Of a stretch of 40,850 nucleotides of DNA, positions 29,164 to 37,339 are shown piece after piece (positions within the stretch are counted from its first letter, which is position 1; every line of letters starts with the position of its first letter). The position numbers were made by a program, and so were the translations under genes. The stretch comes from a virus: positions 1 through 40,850 of the IMG/VR virus record IMGVR_UViG_3300046328_000609; one strand, written 5' to 3'. Under the pieces are notes generated by a model. That model did not search any database and was not told where the DNA came from. It saw only the letters and a list, made by a program, of their open reading frames with translations.

Positions 29164-29528
29164 GGTTTTTTCATTGATTGACTTAAAAGTTTTTCTTTCA
29201 ACCTTTGGTCTTTTGAAAGACCTGAGATAATACCTTTCAGCTCTCCGTTCTCTTCTCTTAATTGTATAATTTGATTTTGCAAACCCTTATTTTCAATTCT
29301 TAGTTCTTCAATCTCTTTTTTATTTTCTTCATGCTGAAACGTACTCTCTTTTTTATCATCTTCTCTCAATTTTTCTAGGCTTGTAACTTTATCGATTAAA
29401 CTCTTAATCTGCTCTGTTTTATCCTCTTTTTTAGAAGCAAAATACATATCACTAAGCTTGATTACTAATAATGCAAAGATACCAAAAGTACTTACTGTCC
29501 CTGAGCTTATAAGTGTTGTTAAGTCCAT
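29160..29528 (-). CDS. Membrane-anchored coiled-coil protein, spanin- or holin-like
   Basis: This 122-residue protein has an N-terminal membrane helix (GTVSTFGIFALLVIKLSDMY) and then about 85 residues of coiled coil (KSLIDKVTSLEKLREDDKKES...IEELRIENKGLQNQ). That layout matches inner-membrane spanins (i-spanin, Rz-like), and also some bacteriocin-like holins. It is the last gene of the leftward lysis cluster. Its length and the coiled coil favour an i-spanin. Confidence 0.6.
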   Translation of the reverse strand: MDLTTLISSGTVSTFGIFALLVIKLSDMYFASKKEDKTEQIKSLIDKVTSLEKLREDDKKESTFQHEENKKEIEELRIENKGLQNQIIQLREENGELKGIISGLSKDQRLKEKLLSQSMKKP

Positions 29529-29529
29529 A

Positions 29530-29730
29530 TTATTTTGATTTAAGTTCTTTTAAAATTTGATTGTTTGATTTGTTAATTTTATTCAGTTCTATAATTAAAT
29601 GTCTCAGACTTGGCTGTTCTGGAACTTTTACATATTTAACATGGAACAATAAAATACCTAAAAATACAAAATATAAAAATATTGGCACATCCAATTTATC
29701 AGTTATATTGTGAATGAAAAAGTTAGGCAT
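29530..29730 (-). CDS. Small membrane protein in lysis cluster
   Basis: This 66-residue protein has one membrane helix (VPIFLYFVFLGILLFHVKY) after a short polar N terminus and a basic, helical C-terminal tail (LIIELNKINKSNNQILKELK). It overlaps the preceding gene by 8 bp. Clustered between a holin candidate and a spanin candidate, it may be a holin partner or antiholin. Confidence 0.55.
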   Translation of the reverse strand: MPNFFIHNITDKLDVPIFLYFVFLGILLFHVKYVKVPEQPSLRHLIIELNKINKSNNQILKELKSK

Positions 29731-30022
29731 CTATATTTTTTTGAATTAAAGTTGATTCTGATTCGCTTTCTTTTTTTTGTCTATAAATTCCGACAAAGAT
29801 ATATAGAGTTAAAAAAATTGGGAAGTTTATCAAAAGTGTTTTAACAAAAGGTCTAGCCCCTGAATAGTAATATTCTGCTAATAATCCATTTACAATCCAT
29901 GCGATTGATAAATTAACATTCAAAGCCCTCCAAAGCCAATCTACAAAATATTTAAAGGTTGTTTTTGGCTCTCTTACCAATTCAACAACGTCTTTAATAA
30001 ATTCTTGTAGTTTCTCTTTCAT
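29723..30022 (-). CDS. Putative holin
   Basis: This 99-residue protein contains two candidate membrane segments, LSIAWIVNGLLAEYYYSG and FVKTLLINFPIFLTLYIFVG, and ends in a charged tail (RQKKESESES). It starts 1 bp after the M23 peptidase gene, the usual partner of a holin that releases it to the wall. Class II holin-like topology is plausible; direct similarity is not visible. Confidence 0.6.
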   Translation of the reverse strand: MKEKLQEFIKDVVELVREPKTTFKYFVDWLWRALNVNLSIAWIVNGLLAEYYYSGARPFVKTLLINFPIFLTLYIFVGIYRQKKESESESTLIQKNIDA

Positions 30023-30023
30023 A

Positions 30024-30725
30024 TTACTTGTTTTTAAGATTTTTTATCTCAGCTTTTAAATTAGTATTTTCTTTTTGTAATCTTTCAATATCATCAAGTC
30101 TATCGCAATAACACTGTGTGAAATAGTTGGTAATCAGATAAAACGAACTATCTGCACAATCTCGTATCGATTGAGGAAGTCTCATGTAACCAGGTTGTAG
30201 TTTTGCATTTCCAGCCTGTACTTGAAAAAGTGTCAAAGCTTGTTGACCAGCATTCTGACCAGCTTTATTTACGATTGTGGGAATATCTGAATTGTTGAAA
30301 GATTGCACTTGAGGCATATTGTTATTCCAATCGTTTATAATATCTTTATAGTCATAAAAGCCACTAGCATTTCCGTTTTTAGAGATCGCTAAGTGAAGAT
30401 GCGCACCTGTACTTTGACCAGCTCCCCACTCACCTTTTACCCCACCTGATAATCCAATTTGCTGTCCTTTTTCAACTCTTTGACCTTTTTTGACATCAAG
30501 TCTACTCAAGTGAATATATCGGGCTAAATAGTCGTTGTCAAGTTTAATGTCTATATATGCACCTCCGAACTGATCTAAGCCTGAGAATGTAACCTTACCA
30601 CCAAGGATAGCAAACAAAGGCGTACCTTTAGGGCAACCCCAGTCAATACCTGTATGATTTGGTCTGTTGGCAGGTTTAAAACCTGAGGTTATTTTGTAAT
30701 TGCCAGGGAAGGGTTTTGTGTACAT
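30024..30725 (-). CDS. M23-family peptidase, endolysin
   Basis: This is a 233-residue protein. The LytM/M23 domain fills residues 1-125 with metal ligands His24 and Asp28 (NHTGIDWG), catalytic His72 (YIHLSRL), and His109-x-His111 (GAHLHL). It should cut peptide cross-links in the cell wall. There is no signal peptide, so release needs the holin next door. The C terminus has a helical region and a short coiled coil (DIERLQKENTNLKAEIKNL) that may form oligomers or bind the wall. Confidence 0.85.
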   Translation of the reverse strand: MYTKPFPGNYKITSGFKPANRPNHTGIDWGCPKGTPLFAILGGKVTFSGLDQFGGAYIDIKLDNDYLARYIHLSRLDVKKGQRVEKGQQIGLSGGVKGEWGAGQSTGAHLHLAISKNGNASGFYDYKDIINDWNNNMPQVQSFNNSDIPTIVNKAGQNAGQQALTLFQVQAGNAKLQPGYMRLPQSIRDCADSSFYLITNYFTQCYCDRLDDIERLQKENTNLKAEIKNLKNK

Positions 30726-30730
30726 AATTT

Positions 30731-30874
30731 TTAATTTAAAGGTTCTAACATAAACATTACACCTGTAATTGTATTACTAAGAGAAGCAGTACCCCAAGCC
30801 ACTAAAAGGTCAATTACTAAACTTGTTGTTGTGTTTACTACCACATTACCACTAGCTGTAGACGCTCCTTGCAT
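30731..30874 (-). CDS. Small hypothetical protein
   Basis: This 47-residue ORF (MQGASTASGNVVVNTTTSLV) has a moderately hydrophobic middle (LVIDLLVAWGTASL) and lies between the appendage genes and the M23 gene. The ATG follows TATTATAA. It could be a small virion or membrane-associated protein. No further evidence. Confidence 0.45.
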   Translation of the reverse strand: MQGASTASGNVVVNTTTSLVIDLLVAWGTASLSNTITGVMFMLEPLN

Positions 30875-30923
30875 TTATAATAGAGAGATTGTTTAAAATC
30901 ACTCTGTCAAGTATCACATCAGC

Positions 30924-31412
30924 TTAAGTCATTGTAACCTTACCAGTTTTACGATCAAGAGTAATACTGGCGTTGCCAGCAGAGATGACTAAATCGTTAT
31001 TTGTAGTCAATGTTATTTTAGCTTGTGAAATGCCAGCTTCTCTGAGATCATATATAGCTTGCTGACCTGCTTTTTTATTGAAAACTTGATATTGATCTAT
31101 TGGTTTTGTAGCATTACCAAAAAATACATTATCAATAAATGTTTTTTGACCTTTTATATTTTGATTAGAATACAAATCTGTTATGCCTGATCTTGTATTT
31201 CCGCCAAACAAAATTTGATTTGTTGCAGGATTAAGCAAATCAGTATAATCAAAACTACCACTTGCTCTATTCCCAATTACTGTAATGTTTCTAGCGGATA
31301 AAACATTTTTTCTTTGTTCTCTAAACACTGGTATAGAATCATCACCGTTTACAATCTGACCATAAATTGCAATATCACTACATTGATTGAAAGGATCATC
31401 TTCGAGTTGCAT
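30924..31412 (-). CDS. C-terminal part of beta-helix appendage protein (after in-frame TGA)
   Basis: This frame is continuous with 31464-32168: after TGA 31464-31466 the reading continues CYKIYFSGEWNKITDCF into the ATG at 31412 without another stop. The first half carries further beta-helix rungs (CSDIAIYGQIV, ARNITVIGN). The C-terminal 90 residues (GQKTFIDNVFFGNATKPIDQYQVFNKKAG... NDLVISAGNASITLD) resemble a fibre-tip or trimerisation segment. If the TGA is not suppressed, this would need its own start at 31412. Confidence 0.55.
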   Translation of the reverse strand: MQLEDDPFNQCSDIAIYGQIVNGDDSIPVFREQRKNVLSARNITVIGNRASGSFDYTDLLNPATNQILFGGNTRSGITDLYSNQNIKGQKTFIDNVFFGNATKPIDQYQVFNKKAGQQAIYDLREAGISQAKITLTTNNDLVISAGNASITLDRKTGKVTMT

Positions 31413-31463
31413 GAAACAATCTGTAATTTTATTCCATTCACCAGAAAAATATATTTTGTAACA

Positions 31464-32168
31464 TCATTTAAGTCTCATGTGTCTAGAAGCTTTACCAGCC
31501 GACTCTGACCAAATATTGTGAAACCAACATTGTGTAAAATATTCTAAATCAATATCTGTACCACCTAAAATAGAACTAATTATACTATCACTAGCTCTAA
31601 TCCCACCAGGTAATTTATCGCCTGATGCTAATTCCAAGCCGTCTGACCCAATTCCATTATACCTACCTTTAATCCCTGTCAAAGCTCCTCTTATTGTGCA
31701 ATCTTCAAACTTTAAAGAATCAGAATTAAGTATATCTATACACGACAAAGCTCTACCACCATTTCCATCAATGGTGACATTTTGAAATCTACCAGCATCA
31801 ATTAAGAGGTCTTGACCTTGATTGACATAATCTTGACCCTTTGAAATAAAAATAGCCTGAATTGGATTTGTAGTAGTGACAGCTTCGTCTACTCTAAACA
31901 TTACCCCACCTTTATTTCCTACACCAGATTGTTTTGTATTTTTTTCCCCTTGTATAGTTACGTTAGCAGGCATGATTATAGGCTTTGTCATGCCATACAA
32001 TCCATTTTTGACAAAAACTACACCACCACCTTTTGCAGATGTCTCATCTAAAGCATCTTGAATTAAAGAGCTGTTGTCCCCAGCCCCAGCTAAATAATTG
32101 GAAGTTTGAACACTATCCCCAGATGTGGCTGTAGCTAAAACTGGAAATGTTGTTTTTTGAAAGTCCAT
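31464..32168 (-). CDS. Pectate lyase-like beta-helix protein, N-terminal part
   Basis: This is a 234-residue product (MDFQKTTFPVLATATSGDSVQ). From residue 30, SLIQDALDETSAKGGGVVFVKNG is the typical start of a phage pectate lyase/right-handed beta-helix domain, continued by GPxNVTIQG-type rungs (FQNVTIDGNGG, SLKFEDCTIRG). Such proteins are tail spikes with binding or polysaccharide-cutting activity. The frame stops at TGA within a rung, and the next ORF continues the fold in the same frame, so this is either a nonsense mutation or a readthrough site. Confidence 0.7.
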   Translation of the reverse strand: MDFQKTTFPVLATATSGDSVQTSNYLAGAGDNSSLIQDALDETSAKGGGVVFVKNGLYGMTKPIIMPANVTIQGEKNTKQSGVGNKGGVMFRVDEAVTTTNPIQAIFISKGQDYVNQGQDLLIDAGRFQNVTIDGNGGRALSCIDILNSDSLKFEDCTIRGALTGIKGRYNGIGSDGLELASGDKLPGGIRASDSIISSILGGTDIDLEYFTQCWFHNIWSESAGKASRHMRLK

Positions 32169-32180
32169 ATTGGGTTCAGT

Positions 32181-32900
32181 TCAGTAGATTTGCCATTTAT
32201 TATTCAAATATGCTTTTACTGACTCTACTTCACTTGCTGACAGCCTGCGATTATATACAAGTAATTCTGCCATATCACCAGTCCAGTAATTGATTGTTTC
32301 ATCTTTACCAATTTGACTAATAGTATTAGAACCACTTTGAGCTACCCCAGAGAATAGTTGAGCGTAACTACTATTATTAGATAACCATTCAACAATATTA
32401 CTAGAGTTTCTAGCTGAGGAAATCAAACCAAATGCGTTCTGTGCAATTGGATAGTTATTTATTGTGTCTACTGAGGTAACTACACGCAAAGCGTATTTAA
32501 TTGGTGTACCAGCTGTATAACCCTCTTTTTGATTAGCTGTATGTCCAAAATAAAATTTATTTCCTGCTGTCAGTGTATTCATCACAACTGCAAATCTTGT
32601 ATACTCACCAGTTAATACAATATTACTTGTTAAACTCATGAAATTAAGTACGCCATCAAATCTAAGGATAGAATTACCAGCTTTGACATTGGCAACAAGA
32701 AGAGGTCTAGCTGTAAGAGTTGCATTACTATGGTTACTAAGCCCGCTTTTGTCACGCCATTGGGAAATAACACCACCCCCATCATTGGTCATTGAAGAGG
32801 AGTCTGCACCATCTAACCATAACCTAAGACCAGAAAGATCAGTAGGTATAATATTAGAGTTATTATTTTGTAATGTACTAAAATATGGCTGTAGATACAT
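32181..32900 (-). CDS. LamG/concanavalin-like lectin domain protein
   Basis: This 239-residue protein has the start of a laminin-G-like carbohydrate-binding fold (LSGLRLWLDGADSSSMTND...ISQWRDKSG) and the typical ending GDMAELLVYNRRLSASEVESVKAYLNNKW. Proteins of this shape on phage tails or capsids bind host surface sugars. The TGA stop is in frame with the beta-helix gene 12 bp later. It follows the 32903 gene by 2 bp. Confidence 0.75.
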   Translation of the reverse strand: MYLQPYFSTLQNNNSNIIPTDLSGLRLWLDGADSSSMTNDGGGVISQWRDKSGLSNHSNATLTARPLLVANVKAGNSILRFDGVLNFMSLTSNIVLTGEYTRFAVVMNTLTAGNKFYFGHTANQKEGYTAGTPIKYALRVVTSVDTINNYPIAQNAFGLISSARNSSNIVEWLSNNSSYAQLFSGVAQSGSNTISQIGKDETINYWTGDMAELLVYNRRLSASEVESVKAYLNNKWQIY

Positions 32901-32902
32901 TT

Positions 32903-33184
32903 TTATTCTATGTTAGCATTTAAAGCCCAATCTACATCTCCTCCTGCTGTAATAAATACCCAAGCCTCGTCACCTGCTGCAATTGAAATCACTCTTTCTT
33001 TTCCTGATTTAATTAAATTAGCTGTAGCTGATGAAGCTGTAACAGTATTATCATAGCCAAAATATATATCAATAGCTGTTCTGGCTTGTAGATATAAATA
33101 CTTACAACCATAACCCAACGGTAAAGTAAGTTTAGTTGCAGTAGCGGCAGGTATTGTTTGTTTCCCAGTTGCGTAAGAAGCCAT
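32903..33184 (-). CDS. Small beta-rich virion-type protein
   Basis: I use the ATG at 33184 (MASYATGKQTIPAATATKL), giving 93 residues. The Ala/Thr/Gly-rich beta pattern (LGYGCKYLYLQARTAIDIYFGYDN) and the IAAGDEAWVFITAGGDVDW ending resemble small tail or head decoration proteins that sit next to fibre genes. It is the first gene of the leftward adhesin cluster, near the promoter region 33191-33260. Role inferred from context. Confidence 0.5.
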   Translation of the reverse strand: MASYATGKQTIPAATATKLTLPLGYGCKYLYLQARTAIDIYFGYDNTVTASSATANLIKSGKERVISIAAGDEAWVFITAGGDVDWALNANIE

Positions 33185-33190
33185 ATACAA

Positions 33191-33260
33191 TTATAATTTT
33201 AATTATATGGTTTATTGTCAATACTTTACAATAAAATCAATATATAAGTAATTTAAAAAT
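33191..33260. promoter_or_regulatory. Divergent promoter region
   Basis: Between the leftward adhesin cluster and the rightward gene at 33261, a minus-strand TTGACA (near 33219-33214) is followed at 17 bp by AATTAT. On the plus strand TTGTCA has ATATAT-rich -10 candidates downstream. The exact elements are ambiguous because the stretch is almost all A and T. Confidence 0.4.
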
Positions 33261-34439
33261 ATGCTTCCAAAAATTCAGTCGGCTGGAATAAATAAAGATT
33301 ATTTAATTAAAATCCATCAAGATAGATTAAGTAATTTAATTCAAAATAGGAATTTAGATATTTCAGATCATAAATTAAGAGAATTTACAGAATTTTCTAA
33401 ATTACATAGTCAAGTTTTACTATTTGGAACTTATGATTTAGCTGAATTAGATTCTAGCGTTAAATTATCCATTTCCAGGAACTTTGAACCTGATTATGGA
33501 GGATTAAATGAATTTATCCAGAAAGAGTCAAATACATGCAATTATGAAAGCCTTTCTGACTGGCTTTTAGAAAAACTTAAATTTGCTGACGCTTTTTTCA
33601 CTCGAGGTTTTGAAGATATACCAAGTGACGAAACTGAGGACAAATTTTTAGCTGTAATTTTATTACTAGAACAATTTTTACAAGGACAGTTTGCAAAAGT
33701 GCTTTTACCAGAGTTAATTAAAATAGAAAACGAAATTAGAGATGAGTTAGCTAATATTTACAACAACAATTCTTTATCAGAAGAGGAAGCGACAAAACAA
33801 GCTTTTGATTATTTGGAAATAAAAGAAAAAGAAGCTGTAAAATTATTTGAAGATAAAATACAAGCTGAATTAAATAATGAAGCAATTAAACAAGCTCTTG
33901 TAGCTGTGGCTATTTTCAATCTAGTAAAACTTAGTGAGGAAATTATTACTAAGCAAACTAAAATTGCTAAGTTTGGTTATTTATCAAATATTGGAGCTTT
34001 CTTTGCAAATAGTATTAGAAGAGTAAAAGAAATATTTTTTGAAAATATTAATCAAGGTTCAAATCAGAGAAGTTTAGCTACAGATCAATTAGAGCAAATT
34101 TCATTTAATAAGAATATTTTTAAGCTTTCTGTACTAGCTCACCCTAGAGCGTTATTTAGAGCTATTTTAGCAACATCTACAAACACACAATATTTCAAAG
34201 CTGTTGTACCAAAAAGTGTCTTGCCTAATTTAAAAGCTAGTGGTGAAACTGCTAAAATTTTATACATGATTAAAACCAAAGATGAGTGGTCAAAACTAGG
34301 TGGTGGTAACATCAATGTTGTTGATGGACTTGGATTACATCATGGAAGTCAAGAGTATTATGTACCTATTTTAAGTAATTTGGAAGAGGCTAATAAGCTG
34401 GCTAGCGAGCAGAGAAGAGTGTTTTTATCAAGCCTCTAA
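33261..34439 (+). CDS. Unknown protein, opposite to the head operon
   Basis: This is a 392-residue, mainly helical protein (MLPKIQSAGINKDYLIKIHQD) with acidic N-terminal two-thirds and a basic, beta-containing C-terminal domain (KILYMIKTKDEWSKL...HHGSQEYYVPILSNLEEA). It converges on the portal gene and overlaps its 3' end by 12 bp. A minor head (MuF-like) or ejected virion protein is one possibility from location; a host-takeover gene is another, given the separate strand. No motif I recognise. Confidence 0.5.
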   Translation: MLPKIQSAGINKDYLIKIHQDRLSNLIQNRNLDISDHKLREFTEFSKLHSQVLLFGTYDLAELDSSVKLSISRNFEPDYGGLNEFIQKESNTCNYESLSDWLLEKLKFADAFFTRGFEDIPSDETEDKFLAVILLLEQFLQGQFAKVLLPELIKIENEIRDELANIYNNNSLSEEEATKQAFDYLEIKEKEAVKLFEDKIQAELNNEAIKQALVAVAIFNLVKLSEEIITKQTKIAKFGYLSNIGAFFANSIRRVKEIFFENINQGSNQRSLATDQLEQISFNKNIFKLSVLAHPRALFRAILATSTNTQYFKAVVPKSVLPNLKASGETAKILYMIKTKDEWSKLGGGNINVVDGLGLHHGSQEYYVPILSNLEEANKLASEQRRVFLSSL

Positions 34440-36209
34440 AACCTGTTTAAAGCTTTTATCAATCCTAAGTTTTACAGTATTCCAAAAGTTATCACTTATA
34501 TTATTTGTAGGATTGTAAGCCCAATTTTTTAAGCTAATATCTCTTCTACTAGGGCAACTTTTGCCATCACTTGTTTTTGTAGGCTCACCTTGTTCAGCAC
34601 CTTTCATTCTTGATACAAAACTAATAGTTCTGTTTGCTTGAGTAACTTCATTTTGACCCCATTCTGATTTAGGTGTTCTTAGTAGTTTTAAATTCCTTTC
34701 AATAGGGCTTCTATCGAGGCTTGCATTTCTACTACACTCATTATTTGACCAAGCCTCAAGCTCGCTTGCACTCATGTTTACTGTGGATTGGTATTTGCTG
34801 TAAACATCGTCAATCTCTTGTTGGTCTAGCTGTCTATTCACACTTTCAGCATTAGTAATCTGAGTAAAACTATCAGCTATTTGATTGCTCTCAGAAGGTG
34901 TAATATTGATTTCCTCTTTACCCATAGTCTTAAACTCCATGCCTTGCTCTTGAAAGTATTTAAGCTTTTCAGAAGTAGGCAAGACTTTGACGTTAATATC
35001 TGATAATGACTCATTAGCATTTTTAAGATTGCTAAAGTAACTAGCTGTTTGCTCACTAATTGTCTTTTTAATTCTGATTTCTTCGTCACTAAATTGTCTT
35101 GGAATCCTAAAAATAAATTTAGAAGTATCATATTGAGGAATTAAGTTTGGTAAAAAGTAGTTCTCTACAAACTTTTCAATAGCCATTGTAAAAGGTCTTA
35201 CAGATTGGTAAAGCTGATCTTTAGCTTTTTCAGCATTATCATATTTGCTCTGAGAATTATTAAGAATAGCTGGATCAACGCCAAAAGCTCTAAAGATAAG
35301 TTCGTCAAGCATTGGTAGTAATTCTGGTACTCTCATTTCGCTATTATTCATCTGGATGTCGTAGCTCTTTATAGGGTGACTTAACATTACCATTCTATTT
35401 TTATTAGCTAACCCTTGAGCTTGCTTTAAATCTTCAATTAGCTTGTGCTGACTGGCTTGAATTGTAGCAGGTGCTACACCAGTTTTTAACATGGCATCCA
35501 TATCTAAACCAAAGAGCTTGCTGGCTTGCATTCCACCAGTAAAAATACTATCTTGAGCCATATTAATACAATACATGAGCCTAAGATGTTTGGCAGCGTG
35601 GACTATTGGGTTAGAACCAAAAGCAGGATTGCCAGTTAGGTTAGCAAATTGATAATGGTAAACATCTTTTTTATTAAATTCATAAACAGCTTGTCCCGTT
35701 CTATTTAGAATCTTATATTTAAGAATTTCTAAATTGTTTAAATTGTTTTCAGAGTAAACTTCAACTCTGTGAAATCCAGCGGTAATAAAAGGGTCAAATT
35801 TAACTTCAATTTTACCTTTATTTTTAATTTTGTAGCCTAAGCCATTTCCAAGTCCCGAACCGTATCCTGCTACAATAAAGTTTTGGATTACTTGGTCAAT
35901 CCCTCTGTCTCTTAAAAGGTTTTTAATTTCTGTTGACGAAGCTGTTTCAGCTACAGAGCCGTCTTTTTGTATTTTAAATACTTTATAGCCTGATTCATAA
36001 ATAATGTCACTAATCTTCTTAATAATACCAAAGACGGTTGGATTATTCATCATGTGTTGAGTTACTTCGTCTATCCCACCAACTCTATCGTCTTTAGTTC
36101 CTCCAAAATATGCTAAACTATCAAAGCTATTAGAAGTAAAAAAAGATTGACTATTAAAACTAATGTCCATTCCTTGTTTAAATAAATCTGAGTAGTTTCT
36201 TGATGACAT
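34428..36209 (-). CDS. Portal protein with C-terminal extension
   Basis: This 593-residue protein forms the DNA entry ring. The HK97-type portal body spans about residues 30-400: YHYQFANLTGNPAFGSNPI, an area around MQASKLFGLD, and LPMLDELIFRAFGVDPAILN, which is typical of the clip and crown region. The C-terminal 130 residues form an extra module (SASELEAWSNNECSRNASLDRSPIERNL, then ISFVSRMKGAEQG and a final DISLKNWAYNP) that I have seen in phage head proteins, function unknown. It is the last gene of the head operon; the TGA stop is followed at once by TAA. Confidence 0.8.
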   Translation of the reverse strand: MSSRNYSDLFKQGMDISFNSQSFFTSNSFDSLAYFGGTKDDRVGGIDEVTQHMMNNPTVFGIIKKISDIIYESGYKVFKIQKDGSVAETASSTEIKNLLRDRGIDQVIQNFIVAGYGSGLGNGLGYKIKNKGKIEVKFDPFITAGFHRVEVYSENNLNNLEILKYKILNRTGQAVYEFNKKDVYHYQFANLTGNPAFGSNPIVHAAKHLRLMYCINMAQDSIFTGGMQASKLFGLDMDAMLKTGVAPATIQASQHKLIEDLKQAQGLANKNRMVMLSHPIKSYDIQMNNSEMRVPELLPMLDELIFRAFGVDPAILNNSQSKYDNAEKAKDQLYQSVRPFTMAIEKFVENYFLPNLIPQYDTSKFIFRIPRQFSDEEIRIKKTISEQTASYFSNLKNANESLSDINVKVLPTSEKLKYFQEQGMEFKTMGKEEINITPSESNQIADSFTQITNAESVNRQLDQQEIDDVYSKYQSTVNMSASELEAWSNNECSRNASLDRSPIERNLKLLRTPKSEWGQNEVTQANRTISFVSRMKGAEQGEPTKTSDGKSCPSRRDISLKNWAYNPTNNISDNFWNTVKLRIDKSFKQVLEA

Positions 36210-36235
36210 AATTTTTTAGTTTTTAAGAATAAGCT

Positions 36236-36303
36236 ATTTTCTGGACTGGAACACGCTTGGAAGGCATAGTGAGTTTTTTAAACTGAAAACCAGCCCAGAA
36301 AAT
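36236..36303 (-). promoter_or_regulatory. Long-stem RNA element before the portal gene
   Basis: On the minus strand ATTTTCTGGGCTGG (36303-36290) pairs with CCAGTCCAGAAAAT (36249-36236), 14 pairs with one G-U. The 40-nt loop contains two smaller palindromes (AGTTT/AAACT and CTTCCAAG). No U run follows, so it is not a terminator. In the middle of the head operon, an RNase III-type processing site or a control element for portal dosage is plausible. Confidence 0.65.
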
Positions 36304-36306
36304 AAA

Positions 36307-36657
36307 TTACTCATTATCAGATATAATATAACATTCTTTATCATATCCTAAGTTTACAGCACCTTTTGATTTAGTAAATTTTACCTCACCTGAAAATTCT
36401 TTGCCTCTAAATGTCCATACAATTCGAGTAAGTTGTGGCAACCAAGGATCGATAGGAGTTAAATATATAAGATATTCAGCTTTTTCATTTGCTTGTTGTC
36501 CTGACCTTACTCTCATGTCTTTGTAGTTAGGCATTGATACAACTCTACGAGAGACATTATTTAGATAAACTGTTTCTATCTCTTGTGATTCAGCTACACC
36601 AGGTAAATCTATTTTGCTTGTTTTTGTAGCTGTAATCGAAGTCGCCAAATCAAACAT
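36307..36657 (-). CDS. Putative head closure protein
   Basis: This 116-residue protein (MFDLATSITATKTSKIDLPG) is beta-rich with a central TPIDPWLPQLTRIVWTFRGKEFSGEVKF segment. Size and position after a head-tail connector fit the head-closure (stopper) family, which is often a small barrel. Assigned from order, since the sequence has no firm motif. It starts 1 bp after the upstream stop. Confidence 0.5.
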   Translation of the reverse strand: MFDLATSITATKTSKIDLPGVAESQEIETVYLNNVSRRVVSMPNYKDMRVRSGQQANEKAEYLIYLTPIDPWLPQLTRIVWTFRGKEFSGEVKFTKSKGAVNLGYDKECYIISDNE

Positions 36658-36658
36658 A

Positions 36659-37339
36659 CTAAATAATAGTTACGGTTTGTTGAGTAGCGTTTAAGTATTT
36701 AGCTACAATATTACTAAAAGCTGGGTCGTTTAATAGAAGTCTAGCTTGATCTCTTAGTTTTTCAGCTAAAATATCACTAAACTCAATTTCTGTACTTAAA
36801 TCTTTGACTCTAGTTGCCCCTAACAAAGTATTATTATTTGCAAAGTTAGCTAAAGAAATAATTACATTAGATAGTGCTTGTTGAAGTTCTAGGGGATAGC
36901 CAACTTGCCAGCCATAAGTGCCATAAACTCTTAATATTTCACTATAACCAAGCCTACGATTAAGTAATTTAATAGCGGTTGCTGGAAGGGTTAATCCAGG
37001 TATCTTTTGACCTTTAAAACCATACCATAAAGTATAGTCTTCACCCAAAACTAAAGCTGTTTCTGTTAAACTAGCTAGATTCTGATTTTTCTCATCTGTT
37101 AGTTTAATAGTTAAACTGCCTGGTTGCCAAGCTGAAATTGAAATAAAGTTAGAACCGTTATAGTTTTGTGTTTTATAATTTATACAATTTGACTCAGTGA
37201 CAGTAGTAAGCGAATCTGCAAAGATATTATTCAATTGCAAATCCGCTTCTGCCTTTACCAAATTCAAATACTGAGTTAAAAGCCCATCACTAATTGTGGT
37301 AGGAATTAAAGCTTTAACTTCAGTAATTGTAAATGCCAT
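36659..37339 (-). CDS. Putative head-tail connector (adaptor) protein
   Basis: This 226-residue protein (MAFTITEVKALIPTTISDG) begins with the helical pattern of gp6/gp15-type adaptors (EVKALIPTTISDGLLTQYLNLVKAEADLQL). The middle is a beta-rich insertion, and the C terminus is again helical (LQQALSNVIISLANFANN... AEKLRDQARLLLND). It lies downstream of the capsid gene, the usual adaptor position. Its ATG overlaps the previous stop (TAATG). Confidence 0.6.
   Translation of the reverse strand: MAFTITEVKALIPTTISDGLLTQYLNLVKAEADLQLNNIFADSLTTVTESNCINYKTQNYNGSNFISISAWQPGSLTIKLTDEKNQNLASLTETALVLGEDYTLWYGFKGQKIPGLTLPATAIKLLNRRLGYSEILRVYGTYGWQVGYPLELQQALSNVIISLANFANNNTLLGATRVKDLSTEIEFSDILAEKLRDQARLLLNDPAFSNIVAKYLNATQQTVTII

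Noticed and set aside
36236-36303. Possible tRNA from the long outer stem and GTTCCAGTC
   Set aside because: Stem is 14 bp rather than 7, the T-loop lacks the purine at the needed place, and no anticodon arm can be formed.
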